Source: Echinostoma caproni (taxonomy: Eukaryota; Platyhelminthes; Trematoda; Plagiorchiida; Echinostomatidae). From it: a stretch of DNA of 64,000 bases. The notes under the pieces are model-generated. The model was given only the letters and a program-made list of their open reading frames with translations. It had not been told where the DNA came from and did not search any database. The stretch lies in NCBI GenBank assembly GCA_900618425.1, contig UZAN01039383.1, positions 66,557 to 130,556 on the forward strand. The letters run 5' to 3'. The translations under genes were made by a program, and so were the position numbers. Positions 1 to 12,929 of this stretch are shown here, piece after piece (positions within the stretch are counted from its first letter, which is position 1; every line of letters begins with the position of its first letter).

Positions 1-1640
1 AAGAGCGATGGGGGTTGAAACACTGTGTATACGAAACTGTTGATCTTCACATGTTCTACGATTGTGCAGACGTACGAATGAATGAATACCGTAGACATTG
101 TTGATGATGTGGATGACGATGATAATCACAGTGGCATTTTCGATGTATTAGATAATACCATTGCCCAAAGCATCATCTTTCACACACACACACATACAAG
201 TGGACCACTGAACAGACAAACAAATTAATTGAAAGTAGACGGTTTTTGGTGAGCACGCGGTAATAGTGTTAGTGGTGGTGATGATGACGGTGGTTTTGAT
301 GATGATGAATGGCAACCGTGAATCGTCAAATTACATTCCAGATTTGATTAATTGCTGTTACCACTCCAGATGCATTTGAACTGGCTACTATGGAAAAAAG
401 TGCGCATTGACAGCAGAGTAGGCGATACGGAAGGATGTGTATGTGTGTGTGTGTGTGTGTGTGTGGTTAACCGAACGGATGAATAATGAACTTGTCAAAA
501 TCAATACAACCATTTAAAGTCGGGGTAGGAAATTTATAAATTTAATACAAATTGATTTGCTCTTAGATGGAATTTTTCAACAAGGTGTATCCAGTTGTCA
601 ACAAGAGAACAATAAGGATGCTGGTGGTCGGACAACTCTCTGGGGTTTTCAATTTGGTAAATCTAAACTACTCTACTAGAGAAATAGCCGGCCTAACTTT
701 AAAATAATACGCTTAAAACTTTGTGATTCACCGAAAGCATGAAGTGGTCATTCTTTCGAAATTAGCACAAGATCAAAATTCGAAAAAACTTTGCAATGCC
801 ATTTCCATGGAACTATTCAAGGATTACAGGTTATTATGAGAAAGTGAAGTACTCATATTTTCTATTGTCAAACGGTGAGTGAAATATCAACTTTAGATCA
901 ACACTTTTTTGGAGTTCAATCTCCTAGTGACTATTGACAACTAATTTTAAGTATGACTGTGCACGTATCGACAGAAAAAAATATTTAGTGTTTGCTTATT
1001 CGCTTCCATTTCATTTGCACTGAATAAATAATCGCACTCGTTTGGAGTTATCATCTGTGTCAACTTAATCAATAGCTAAATCGTTCTATCCAAGAGCACC
1101 TTTGAAGTGTCTATGCCAAATTTATTGATCAGATTTCGATGCAGAGTTGCCATTAGACAATCAGATTCCACCGAATCAAGTAAATTCCTCCAGTTATTCT
1201 ATCGGAGAGGAAATTTTGTCTAGAAGTACACAATAAAGAAAAAAGTGAATGTACCGAAGTCTTAAAGGTGCGAAGAACATCTGTCCTTACTCCAGGGTCT
1301 TCACATTATAATTTTGGTTTCATTCTTCAGGGGTTGGATAACTTATATTTGTATGCCAGGCAATTTGATTTGTGACGATTAGAACAAGCCAAAATATTTC
1401 CTAGTTGGAAATACAATTGATATACATCATTGATGATAAAGTTATGTGTGACGACCGAAAAAGGACACTGGGTTCCGCGTTCGGCTTTTTCGGACTCGGC
1501 ATTAGTGCCTGTTCGATTCGCGAACATTCGGGTCGAGATCAAAAAATCATTACCCTTGTGCTGCATCCTGAATACACAGCCACCTGAGAATTCGAGTGAA
1601 CTATGAGGAGATCATGATTGATGAAGCTGTGCTTCTGAAT
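1..1640. other. Non-coding stretch with simple repeats
   Basis: I see no coding exon here. The stretch holds TGA/GAT-type trinucleotide runs near 96-125 and 276-306, a (CA)n run at about 181-194 and a (TG)n run at about 436-465. The rest is AT-rich unique-looking sequence with frequent stops in all frames. Confidence 0.6.
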
Positions 1641-1649
1641 CTTTGCTCA

Positions 1650-1765
1650 TAGACCATGTGACTAACGGGCAAGGGTTTCGACTCCCAGTTTTAAGATTTG
1701 GTGTCGAACCCAGTCCAGGGAGCCCTAAGCACTGTTGACAAGTCCCAGCAGTGACCAAACAACTA
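1650..1765 (+). repeat. Possible decayed tRNA-headed SINE fragment
   Basis: A B-box-like string (ggtgtcgaaccc) at about 1710 is followed by AGCACTGTTGA. The same phrase follows the B box of the SINE at 63.8 kb, and the SINE-like copy at 57.6 kb has a related tail. The A box is degenerate and the 5' limit is unclear. Family membership is inferred from this shared tail only. Confidence 0.35.
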
Positions 1766-4109
1766 TTTATTTTCTGCTATCACATACAGCTTTGCGTTCA
1801 ATGGCATATTTAAAACCCGCAGATAATAATCTGATTATCACTGAGTCGGATCGAACAATTGATCCATTATGCAAACCACAGTACCTGTTCATCCACCTGG
1901 CTAAAAAGGAAAATGCACGTACAACTGAACTGGATTCACAGTACTCAACGCAAGCGGCATGTGCTCATCGAGCTCTATTGAACACGAATGCCAAATGCTA
2001 ACAGTTGCGAAGGCAATCATTGGCCGTGTGCTTGTTAGGAATGAGGTGTGTCAGACTAACGCAAACAATCGAATTCCGTAGAATTTGCGATTTAAATTAT
2101 CATGCCACTGGATGACTTTATTTTTATTGTCTTCCGGTTTATGTTTTCGACAAACTGATGAAGGCATTCCTTGAGTAAATTTAACAATTCTTCGTACTTT
2201 AATTTCAAGGAGAATCATTTTTATTAGTTCCACAACTTAAAACATGATTTTTTCATAAGGTGTTATCAACGAACGTATAAATAGACATGAGATGATCCAC
2301 TGTAACTTATTGAATTCGGACCTGTGCGTAAAAGGTAAAATGGTTCGTGGCTCTTGAATTTCATGGCCGTAGAGTGCTTGTGTTATGTGCAGGCATATCA
2401 ACATAGTCCTTGAGTAATTGATATCAACCTGATGTCAAAGGGCTATCATTTTTCGTAATCTCCAGTGTGCTCTGATCCATCTTGTTCTCACTGGATCAGG
2501 TTTAATTATCGCAATTAGTTCTCATGCTTGTATTTTCTTCTGAATAAGTGGCTAAGCTTCCAAATGCAGATTTAAGACTATTTTCAAACCAATTGGTCAT
2601 GGGATTGAGCTGTTGACCTTCCATGATGTAGGTATAAGCTTAGGTTCCCAAACCAATTAGTCCAGTTCTAGACCAAATAGTTACAGATATGTGACGAGTT
2701 TCGACTGAGATCAAATACATTTCTATAGTGTTTATCGACTATAATTGCACACACACACACACATGTCACCATGAATAAAATCAATTCCACTCACTTGATG
2801 AGCAAAATGAATATCGGTGAAATCAGGGTCATACTGGAATAAGTCTAGTTAAACTCTAATTTCCGTGAGTTTACAGAGACAGTTTATGAGGGGTTTTATC
2901 TTCTTTTGCGGATTCACCATAGATAAGCGTCGGTTTTCGTTCAGAGTTTACAAAACTATTTTCAACGGAATTGCTAAATGGATCCCTGTTGATTGTCTCA
3001 ATTGATTTTTGGCACAACTGAGTAAGAAGCTCGGGATAGTAGTCTAACGGTCTGCGTGAAATCGATTCGTGTGGGTTATTGGATTTCGTCCTTCCATGGG
3101 TTAATATACTGTTTACTACCCTGTTGGATATCTTCTATTGAATTTTCCTCAGGATTTATTTTATCCAGTCAACTGTATGGTAGCTGAACATGCAGACTAA
3201 TTACTTTGCACCATGTCCAGGAACTTGAAACTCAAACTTTTGGATCGTAAGCCCACGTTTTTCTGCTTTCTCAATCAGTGCATATCACGGATGACAAGCG
3301 TTATTTGATGAGTCGGTTTGAATATCACCCTTGCCCACCACGGTAAATAAAACGCGAAGAGAAGTACTAATTCAATCGTTTGGGAGAAAAACGAGCAAAG
3401 TTATTTGATTACTCCAGAATTTGAGCGTTCCTTGGCAGTATCATTTTGCTACTTGGAATCCATGACACTGTGAATGAGGAAGTTATATCTTTAATTTCGG
3501 GAGAACACAGTAACAAAACAGCTTGTTTTTGACAAATTTTCCATCAATACCCTAATACAATTATATTTAGAGAGGGTTTCAAACTGTTAAATTAGTGTAC
3601 TGGTTTGTTCCGATGAATATGCATCATGCTCATCGCATCGGAAAATTAGACTAATTTGTCTGTTTCAAACTAGCTGTCTCTAGGTTTATCAACCCGAGGA
3701 AGCGGTCGTCGAAAGCAAGCTTTGTTCGGTGCTGTGGTCCCTTAAGGTCAAAATGAGCATATTGATTCTTTGAATGCATCATTATTTTTGCTCTTAGGTA
3801 ATGTCTAAACTATACTGGATGTGATTTAGATAAAATGAGATTAGTGCAGCTCTAAGTCCACATCCACTGTTCACAGCTGAACATGTCACCTATTGATGCA
3901 TAAATCAAAAACTGCAGATGCCAGGCGTATGCCTCAACCCCGTCATGTCAGGCATTCTTGAACTTCTCTATATTTCTCTATACCTTATCAGGTTTTTCAT
4001 TTCAAAATGAATCAAACTATATTCAAGCATGATTTAAACTTTCTTATTCATGGGAACATTGAAAAAATTAAGTTAAGAATATCTGCCAATCAAAAAATCA
4101 GTTGTGAAT
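1766..4109. other. No recognisable gene
   Basis: AT-rich sequence without a recognisable domain, apart from a short (CA)n run at about 2749-2762. One 39-base candidate micro-exon on the minus strand (2795-2833) is discussed in the findings. Confidence 0.5.
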
Positions 4110-4112
4110 GTG

Positions 4113-4205
4113 GATTGTGCAGCTGTTGGCGGTGTGGGGAGGGGATAACGTGGACACAACAGACGACCGAATAAAGAGAGCCATGACGAGGAGCGAGAGG
4201 GTGAG
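4113..4205 (+). repeat. Dispersed repeat fragment (copy A)
   Basis: The stretch starts with a G-rich run and the core acgtggacacaa, then continues into GAG-rich sequence. A related stretch occurs at 11,445-11,600 with the same order of blocks. It has no coding content that I recognise. It is probably a fragment of a larger dispersed repeat of this genome. Confidence 0.4.
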
Positions 4206-6645
4206 AAGCACATTTTCGTTCACCCCAAGAAGAAACGCCTATCTCGACTCGGGCTAGGTCGGATGCTGTCAACAGTGTGCTTGCACCACGCGCTCCGTTT
4301 TATCACTCCTCAAACTTAGATTGGCTTTGAAGAACGGACGTACGATTTCCTGGAAAATTGAAACAAATCGGTGAATGCTGAGGATTAAAATTGAAATCAC
4401 GAACTGTCCAGCTGTCATGCCAGCCGAGCAATGCAGCTCCGGTGGACAACTGCAAGCTTTGTCGCAGTACAGTAGCGTACGCAGTATGAGTTAGGCAAAT
4501 GATTGGAAAAGTTAAAAGTTATCGAGTCGGACAAGGCACGATAGTGATTGTTTTCTGGGTGGGAGGGCGGAACATATTTATGGCTGCATCAGTGTGTCTT
4601 ATCCTCCGTGGTGTTTATTTCGAAACGACGTACTACCACTGACGAACGATCCATTTATACATCGATGGAAAAAGCAAAAAGTTAATTTATCGAAGACAGA
4701 GAGCAACAAACAAAACTAGACGCCATTACTAAACTGAAAACTGGGCTGTACTTGGAAACAATGCAGTTTAACTCTTACTGATTTCCGCTGTAAGCAAGTC
4801 ACTTTATTTTGGAAAACGGGTGTAAATTTCTTCAACTGCTGTCATCAGGAATACAATGGTTTCATTCTAATGGGAACTTAGGGTATTATACAATTGATTG
4901 ATACCACTAACCATCCCTTTTTAACGGAATTCACTCGAACTATATATATCCGTTATTTCAATGTTCTCCGGATACCCCTGAAACAAGGTGGGTCTACACA
5001 GAAGGAAAACAAATATAGACGCCATTGTTTTTGGATGGCAGAAAAACATTGACTATATTAGATATGGCCCTCATGGTTGAAGTCTAGGAAAGTTAAGCAG
5101 AGTGTTTGATATGTTCCCGAATGGGTTCTCATGGCAGTTTTGTATATCCAGTGGGAAAATTCGCTGCAAGCAATGGCACAATGATTCGACAAGTGTTCAT
5201 GGAAACGTGGTTTGTGGGAAAATAGGGTTTGCTCAGTTCAAGCTCTAAGTAGCTGTAACTTTATCCAAGATCAAAGGCTAGTAGGTTTTGTGCAAATAAC
5301 TTATTATTTAAATCTCATTGTTTTCTTTATCTTTGCTAGTTTCGCTTTTTATGATTGCAAAACACAAGCTGAATTACGGAAGGCATCTCATCGAAGAACG
5401 AACGTGTTGCGGACAATATAATGGTGACTGATGCTAGAGCGGCTGGGTTAATCATCCTTCATTGTACTGTTTGCAACCTCGGATAAACGTTTGTTGTATA
5501 ACCGTGGTGACTTTTGGAAACAGTGGTCACTCTTTTGGTACAAAAACAACACACAGTATTTAGTGCTTCGCATAACTCTAAAAATGTGGCCGTTAAACAA
5601 GCGCGTGCCAGTCAGTGTGGACATGTGTATTGGACAAAGCTCTTCAGATTTAGGAACCAGCGTCTAATGATCTTAATTACGAAGAATATCTAAATATGTG
5701 GAAAGGGATCATTGATGAGGATCTCTGAAAACCCATTTCGATTTCATTAAGATTTCAGAATAGTGGGACTACGCAAATGAAGAGTAAAGGATTCGGCTCC
5801 CGTCCTCGTTATTGGCGGTTTCTGAATAAAGATAAAATACACACAATAATTTAGAAGTATACCAGGATAGTAGTACACCAAACTCGTTGTCTGTGCAATT
5901 GGATAGGAAACACAAAAATTGTCGACTACAGACCCATTTGATGGTCTTTCTGGCTACGCTTACCGGGGTAATAAATTCGTATAGTTCTGCATCCAGGAAT
6001 ATTCAGCTTATTTTCTTCTTCATTGGAGTTATTAATCCACAGCATTTAAGCTATTGTTTAGTTGTATATCAAGGAGATTAAACAGTTGGGAGAAGCTGAC
6101 GGCTTTGAATCTAAGCCAACTTGCATATCACATTTATTTGAACGGAGTTAGGTTGTATCAGGTTTTCCGCTGCCTATATGAGCTTTAATTTATCGTTTTT
6201 GGCAGCAACAGGGTTGCCAAACTACTCAGAACGATGTGCAGTTGTTTCTAATCTGTTCAGCCTAGAAAAAGTTTTATGTTGGGGGATTCTGACTGCATTT
6301 GCTTGCCTCGTTCAAAACATATGAGCAGTGTAACGTTTTAACTAATACACCCCTCCTCGGGGACATGCAGTCTGCCTCCTATCCCGACGGGTATACATTG
6401 TCATGTTTACACTTGGTTTCTTCGGTATGATAGAATATCGACACCTTTTCTTGAAAACCTTCACCGAGAAAGAAACTTGTGTTTGAATGTGGCAGGACGA
6501 CCGAGATGCAACGACATTTCGGGGCAAGAATTAATCTTCCAGTTCTTCTATAGACATTCAACAACCGAATGCTGTATATCTGCATTATTCATCCGACATA
6601 CACCCGAGTTATATGGCCGCGAGTTTTCCAAACATCTTATTTTAG
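4206..6645. other. No recognisable gene
   Basis: Several short open frames exist but none resembles a known domain or has convincing splice sites. I see nothing further that can be supported. Confidence 0.5.
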
Positions 6646-6649
6646 TTTT

Positions 6650-7140
6650 GAACCCATTGCCTCCGTGAAATGCATAGATACATAAGTTCTCTCATGATGT
6701 CAACAGCACCTGATTCTGTAAACCTAATCCCCATACTTCTCAAACACATTGCAGGGTCATTGCCTCATATTTCTTCACACGAAAAATCTTTCACAGGAAC
6801 TACTCTAGAGTTCTGGCTCCGGTGAGAAATACACCGATCACCAGAGGCAAAACACAGGTCCCAACTGCGAAACGTTTTGGCCAATCACCCTCATTTCCGC
6901 TGCTTTGAAAATGGAGGAGCAGCCGGTTCTACATCGCCTCCAGTTCTCACTCACCATCCGGATGGCATTTATCTGTTTCCATACAACAATAATCGCTGTA
7001 CAGTGGATGCCATTTCTTCCAGAGTTCACTTTTCCTGCAGGTGTCCAAATGACAGCCAAATACTTTGCAACTCCTGATTATTCATCAGCTTTTGCGTTTG
7101 TTTGGTTAATCCCATCCTCTTCTTAAATAATTTAGGGACT
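6650..7140 (+). mobile_element. Non-LTR retrotransposon RT fragment (CR1-like)
   Basis: Translation in shifting frames gives successive blocks of a reverse transcriptase finger/palm region. Near 6,700 there is a stretch with TAPDSV and ILLKHIAGSL, matching the region before the first RT motif. Near 6,890-6,960 comes ITLISAALKMEE followed by LHRLQFSLT, matching the 'RPISLISxxxKxxE' block. Near 7,000 NRCTVDAISS and near 7,080 DYSSAF match the next RT blocks, the latter carrying the first catalytic Asp. At least two frameshifts and several stops separate the blocks, and the second catalytic motif is not found downstream. This is a dead 5' RT fragment. Its wording differs from the other CR1-like copies in the window, so it probably belongs to another subfamily. 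Confidence 0.7.
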
Positions 7141-9140
7141 ACTTTTCCGAAAGGTGTCAGTATGCTAACATAAGACGAAGGACAGCAAAAGATGTTATTG
7201 AATAGTTTGGGTGTACTTCGAGTTGGTATTTTATGATTTTATCTTTTCAAGACTGTGATCAGTGATTTACTTGTTACTTCCCCTATACGACATTTCTGAT
7301 AAAATTACTGACTCCCTTTCCATATCGCATCAACGAACTGGGCAGCATGTAAAATAACCATATCCCACCTCGTTACATATTTCACATTATCCAGTTTTAA
7401 TCTCAATCCTGAAATATTCCGCAAGTGTGCTTTTAATTTAAGCTGTTCCCGTCTCTTTTGGGAAGTGTACAGGTTCAAGGAAAGCCGATGAGCAGAGTTG
7501 TCCGTGTAAAGCACTAGGGTGTTACTCTTCAAAGTAACATTAACTAGTATTTGGATACTCAGACTGTAGTTTACAAACAGTAACGTCTCTCAGTTAAGAT
7601 AAGAAACTCACGACATTTATGCTCTAATCAGTCGGTGATATGAGCTTTTGTCCAACAATGCGTTATCCTTTTACCTCTTTACTGCTACCTTGTGATTTGT
7701 AACGGTTTGAAGCTTACTTACTTGCTTAGCTGAATTACTTCAAGCTGCTGAGGCGGACCTAACTGTGATCATCTGTGTACCCTAGGTTCCTTTATTTGTT
7801 CAGAGAAACACCCTCCGTGACGGGCATATTGGGGCTAGCTTTTAGTTTTCAGGCCAACGTTTGTTTGACAGTACACGACCTGTACAAATTGAATTATGTG
7901 CATGTAAATCCCATCCTTTCAAACACTCGAAAAAGACTTATTACGTCTCGCATATTGGTCTACAGAGACTTACTGATAATCTATCTGACTCAGATGCTGT
8001 ATGACAAGGACAGAATGTGCGGAACTTTTCAATGCATTTATATTTCTCGGTTTTTTTCACACCTGATTTTACGCTTTTCGTTCTTAGTACGAGTATACCA
8101 ACAATGGTTCCATTTTGATTGAAAGCTTGTGTGCATCTTCCTGTGGTTTGCATATAAGCAAACACCTTGTCATCGCCAAATTTTGTTGCTGTAGTGTTTT
8201 TACAATAAATGATTTTCAATCAAAAATCTAATTTTATTTTCCGTTGCCTGGATATCAACAGCATGCATCTAGGGTGAGATTCCAATCCACGAATGGCCAC
8301 TGTTCAGACCAGTTTAAGGGAATTTTCTGCAGCAATTTCATTATAATGCATGTTGATGTGGGAGAACAAGTGTTCGAATCCCACCATCGGGCTTCACCTT
8401 CTCCCATCTGTATGTCCCCGGGTAGAACCTGGATAACTACGGACCACTCCTTGAAAAATCTTTACATATGTGCCTTCAATAAAATAAAGTGAAAGTATTT
8501 AAAGAAAGAAACCCTCCTATGGTAATAAATGAACGGCGTTTAGTTTTGTTAAAAATGAGCCAGATAGTCGTTAATTTACCGCCCTGGAGTTTGATGTTTA
8601 CTGGAATTCACGCTCCGAGTGTGTGTTTGTAAAGTGTTGATCATTCTGTTTCAGTCCACTTAACGCATGCCGTTATTACTTGCTGCAAGCTAATAGAGTC
8701 ATAAAAAGACCACCTACACCAAATCCAGTGGCAGCGAGAAGCAAAGAAATGTTCTTATGATTGCCTCTGAAAAGTTACAGAGGCAGTTAGATACTGAAAA
8801 GGTCCATTTGAAAAGGTGTATGCTCTCACCAATCCGCAAAGAATCAAAGAACACAAAGTGAACGGATTAGACCGCATGAAAACAACAAAAAGTGCAATAA
8901 CAGGGCATTAGGTTTTCAACGAGAGCTTTGAAGTCATTTAACAAGTATAACCGAATGAACTAAAGCTCGCGCAACAATGCCATTAAAGATAGCGGAAGTG
9001 GTCTAGATTATGCTGCTAAACTCACCACTGTGTGCATAGATAAACGTGACGGAAGCACTCCAGCTGTCCTAGCCTCGGGTTGATCTATAGTTGATAATTC
9101 TGGCCGGGACACGATGATGACGTCAAAACACGAGAGTCAA
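7141..9140. other. No recognisable gene; one tRNA-like repeat trace
   Basis: No coding exon is recognised. A B-box-like string (tgttcgaatccc) at about 8,371-8,382 is followed by a TTCACCTTCTCCCATCTGT-type tail. A related tail follows another tRNA-like box near 30,410. The open frame at 7,775-8,122 has no recognisable domain. Confidence 0.45.
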
Positions 9141-9149
9141 TAGAACACT

Positions 9150-10640
9150 ACAAAGATGAAATCTCACTCCTCATTCCTCCTCACATCCTGTATTTTGACA
9201 ACACTAAGTTTCTATTATTTGATGGATTACATTGTGCCGCTTGATTCCGGTTTACTCACAAGTCGATACTGCAAAGTGATTTTCATATAAACGTGCATGA
9301 ATGCTCGCAGACTGAGTTACAAACAAGGTATCCCCTCATGATCCGTATTATGATAGGGTTGACCAAATGGCCGGTCAAAATCCTAAAACTAGTCATCAAC
9401 GCACCGGTGCGTTACAGTAATAATGATAGTTTCGAGTTAGCAAAGTCACTCGGTAAAGGGGACAATAAGAACCGATATTTATCCAGCATGAATTTAACAC
9501 CGTTTTATCCTGACTTGTCATTGGACGAAACAATTTCATTCACTTAGGGTTATGCCTACCAGGGAAAACTCAAGGCTGCAGCTGAAGAGTCTATTCCCGA
9601 GATGCACTGAGAACCAAAGTTTCAAACTTCACGACGGTTTATTCCGTTAGATTGACAGTGCTGTTGTGGGCAGTCCACTAAGACCCGTACTGGTCGATAT
9701 CTTTAGGAGGAGCACTGTGGGCAAACTGAGCTATGCCATGAGCGAAACATATTTGTGCAGAAAACAGTTGATGACATTCTCATAATCAGAAACGCGGCTT
9801 TATCAACCCCCCCGCCACACACACATAAAATCAGTACAGTTCGTTGAAATATAAGGCTGTTTATTGAGCACGAACGCGTCAACAACTTGATATTTCTTGG
9901 TGTACTTATTACATAGGTCAAGCCGATAAGTATACCATGAACACACGTAGTCGGTCCAGTTCCTACAACCTAGGGGGTTTGGACTGCTGAGCTACAAACG
10001 TGACGTGGCGAAAACAATGTACAACAGGGTCCTCAGAACCCGCACACCGCAAACACTGCCGGAAAACTTGTTTTGGAGTGAAGATTATGCACAAGCGTTC
10101 GTCAAATTGCTCTGCACTGTAGACAAGCTAAAATAACTGACAATATCCGTCCATACGTGTAAGTTTTCTGGCAGTTGACTTTTAAGGGTAGCTCATTTGT
10201 TTACAGCTGCTCTCAAATTAACAATGAAACAATTTCACAATGCCTTCAAACCTGACCTACTTCCCACATGCCGACAAATACCCGTTCCCAAATCAGGCAG
10301 CAGTTAACAGTTGATCACCAACTCACGCCCATAGCTGTTCATGTATATGTGCTTGGCCACCTACAAGGGCCGAACGAGATGGCAACTTTGATTGAGAGTG
10401 GCTGAATGTGTCCCAAGGTGGATGGCCACTTATGTCCACCAAGTCAAACGTCACTGGTTAGACAGCCACCAGCTCTCCCGCCCCCACTACAAGCCAGTTG
10501 ATTGAGACAAAACATCGACTCAATAGAACTATTGCGTTCACCGTTATCCTGGACAACGGGGAATACCGTTAACTGCACTTTGATGAGTTCATTACAATGC
10601 TAAGATGGAAGTCTAGTATGCGCAGGCAAAATAAACCAAT
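9150..10640 (+). mobile_element. Penelope-like retroelement, decayed (RT plus GIY-YIG)
   Basis: Penelope-like elements encode an RT related to telomerase followed by a GIY-YIG (URI-like) endonuclease. Reading across frames, 9,300-9,545 gives LSLDETISF, matching the RT block before the template grip. At 9,630-9,720 comes FKLHDGLFR, a stop, then IDSAVVGSPLRPVLVDIF, the hallmark 'DGxxMGSPLxPxLAxIF' block. Near 9,890 FLGVLIT matches the FLDV block, and near 9,990-10,090 YKRDVAKTMYNR then PQTLPENLF match the thumb. At 10,340-10,640 a GIY-YIG remnant follows (YVLGHLQGPNEM, then a cysteine/proline region and SQLIETKH). The Y-x-DD catalytic motif is not readable between the blocks. Several stops and frameshifts make it a pseudo-element. 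A second copy of the same class lies at 12.93 kb in the opposite orientation. Confidence 0.75.
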
Positions 10641-11203
10641 CATTATCATGGAGTTATCTTGGTACCACTATAAAATGGCTAACTTAATGATGGCAACTAT
10701 ATAATCATTTTGTAATCAGTCATATTATATAATCCACAGTTTATCACTAAATGAGATTCAGAAAAATATTTATTGATATGAAATATTCAACGTAAATCTA
10801 CTGGATTCTCTCGTCGAAGCGGTAATTCAGTTTGAGCGAACTATTCTTTTCAATGAAGATCTCTTCAAAACTAAACCACCAATTCGTGAGGAAAACGTTT
10901 TCCATGGCAGAAGAGAACTATTTTCAGTATCCACGTCCTCCTATTTTGGTTCTCCTTTCATATTTTAGACTTTGAAAACCCTGTGTGAAACCCTGGAGAA
11001 ATTTCCCTCATGTTAAAACCATCATTCCTTACATAAAGTACTTCAGTTTCTGTAGCTGGTCGATAGACAATCCCACACACTTTCATCTACTCTCAACAAC
11101 CAGAAAACAGAAAAACGTCCTAATTTTATCGCAAAACGTTTGTCTTTGCTCCCACTTGTTCGCGCTCATTTTACGTAATTTGTTTCTCGTACCAAAACTC
11201 AAG
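10641..11203. other. No recognisable gene upstream of a candidate exon
   Basis: AT-rich sequence without recognisable domains. The last 92 bases (11,111-11,202) lack any AG dinucleotide and are pyrimidine-rich in the middle. That is typical of the end of an intron and supports the candidate exon that follows. Confidence 0.4.
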
Positions 11204-11310
11204 TTATCGGACTCTTTCGAGAGTTTCACATCGTCTGATTCACATCACCCCAAGGCGCGAAGAGAACCTCCCGGTTTTCATCTACAACCTACTCCAAATG
11301 CAGAAGTCGC
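11204..11310 (+). CDS. Candidate internal exon of an unidentified gene
   Basis: This is a 107-base stretch between a good acceptor (CTCAAG, preceded by a 92-base AG-free zone) and a perfect donor (GTAAGT at 11,311). It is open in one frame for 35 codons plus two bases. The encoded peptide starts LSDSFESFTSSDSHH and ends in a proline-rich part near FHLQPTPNAEV; it is Ser/Pro-rich and probably unstructured. I do not recognise the protein. Nothing in the neighbourhood identifies the parent gene, and the exon's phase 2 end does not fit the other plus-strand candidate at 20.3 kb directly. The splice context is the main evidence. It could still be a chance open frame. Confidence 0.35.
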
Positions 11311-11436
11311 GTAAGTCACTTCCGATGGACCGGAGCAGCGTACTTCTCGTGGCAGACTTTCGGAAATTCACCCATAATTGTACCATGGATCTGACCATAA
11401 AGGGATGTGAACAATGTAACTGGGTGGGTATGACCG

Positions 11437-11600
11437 AATCGGCTGGGGGACAACGTGGACACAAACGACATCAACTGTTTAGTGAATTAGGTCACTTGAG
11501 ACAACCAAACACGGTCTATTTCATGCGAACGAGCGGGTGCGTGAGCGAGCGAGCGAGTGAACGAATGAGGGAGTGAGCGAGAGAGCGAGAGTGTGATGCA
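11437..11600 (+). repeat. Dispersed repeat fragment (copy B) with GAGY tetranucleotide run
   Basis: The core gacaacgtggacacaa is shared with 4,140-4,160. About 70 bases later it runs into an imperfect GAGC/GAGT tetranucleotide array at about 11,530-11,595. Copy A also passes from the core into a GAG-rich tract, so the two are probably fragments of one repeat family. A short GAGY run also occurs at about 41,743-41,759. Confidence 0.4.
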
Positions 11601-12925
11601 CTTATTTTTAACATGATTTTGCTTCTAAGAACCTTTTGGAGAATTGCTGCACATCCGCCTAGCGCAATAAGATCTCTGATTTGAGTTTTGAAGTCACTGA
11701 CATTCAGGTTTTATGTTCTCACTCAATCCAATGAGATGCAAATAAGCTAGGGATTGTTCACAATTTCATCTATGGACCATATATTTCAAAACATGTTGGA
11801 CTGTGCCATAACTGTTTAAATGAGCGATGTAACGAATTCGGAAAAATTCAGCACCGCTAACGTACAATGGGTATGTTTTATTTTTTAAGCGTTTGAAAAG
11901 TTTTAGTGAAAATGAAAAATGAAAAAAAAGAAATAAGTGCTTGCCCTAGATTTTATGACACCAAGGCATAAACGATATTTACCATAACCTTTTGTTTTGT
12001 GCCAAAAGCAATATTTAGTACAACATACGATAGAAATTATGATCTTCGTGTGAATGGACTTGGTAGTCAATCGAAAGATTTCATGCGATTAAGAAACTGT
12101 TCACATTTAACTAACACTTGCAAGTCAAAGGTCCCTTAATCCATAACCAAAGCACCTCAGTTGTTGTTTCTCGCTAACTCAGCGGCTGCAACACTGCCAC
12201 GAAAAAGGAACACTATCTGGTACGAACGACTTCATTTCGTTTCGGACTGACGAAAACTCATGTCAGATAAGAGTAAAATAGCTTTGTCAAATTCTCTTCC
12301 ACGTGCGAAATTAGGCTATTGTCCAAACCTCACTACGGTTACTGATTTCGCTATTTCCAAATTAAAATTCTTTGAATAAATTCTGTACAGGATTAAATAA
12401 ACTCTTCATGAAATGACGTTTTTTAAGTGTGTTTTATAAGTTGCTTGACAGTAACAAGACAGACATGAGAACTTTTCGTCGACTACCAGGAGAAGTGAAC
12501 AATGAGAACGAGACCCAATTGAAAGAATTGCTGACCAGTTTTGCTGCTTGAATAATCATTTAAACATCTGACTTGCCACTTACTATAATTTTAATCAACT
12601 CAGGAACTACGCCCATCTTAGTAATCAGAACACAGGTCTTAAGCGAGCATATGTTTTCGGTGAGTTCATTCTCGAGTCATTACGGTCACATTGATGTGAG
12701 AAAATAACGGGAAGGTGTTGTGTTTAGGTCAATCAACGGAGCAAAATTAGTGTTAGCAAAGAGGTCGGGTAGGGAAAAGTTTGTTTTCAGTTCTTTTCCT
12801 CGGATATGAACAGGGCTTTGTAAGCTTTGATAACTGATTTGAGTCGTCACAAAGCGTATGCATGATATCATCCTCCTTGGGTCAGCAAAGTTTGAGTGCC
12901 CGAACAAAGGTTTTTCATGCATATA
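11601..12925. other. No recognisable gene
   Basis: AT-rich sequence with short open frames only. I see no domain, RNA gene or convincing splice pair. Confidence 0.5.
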
Positions 12926-12929
12926 TTCT

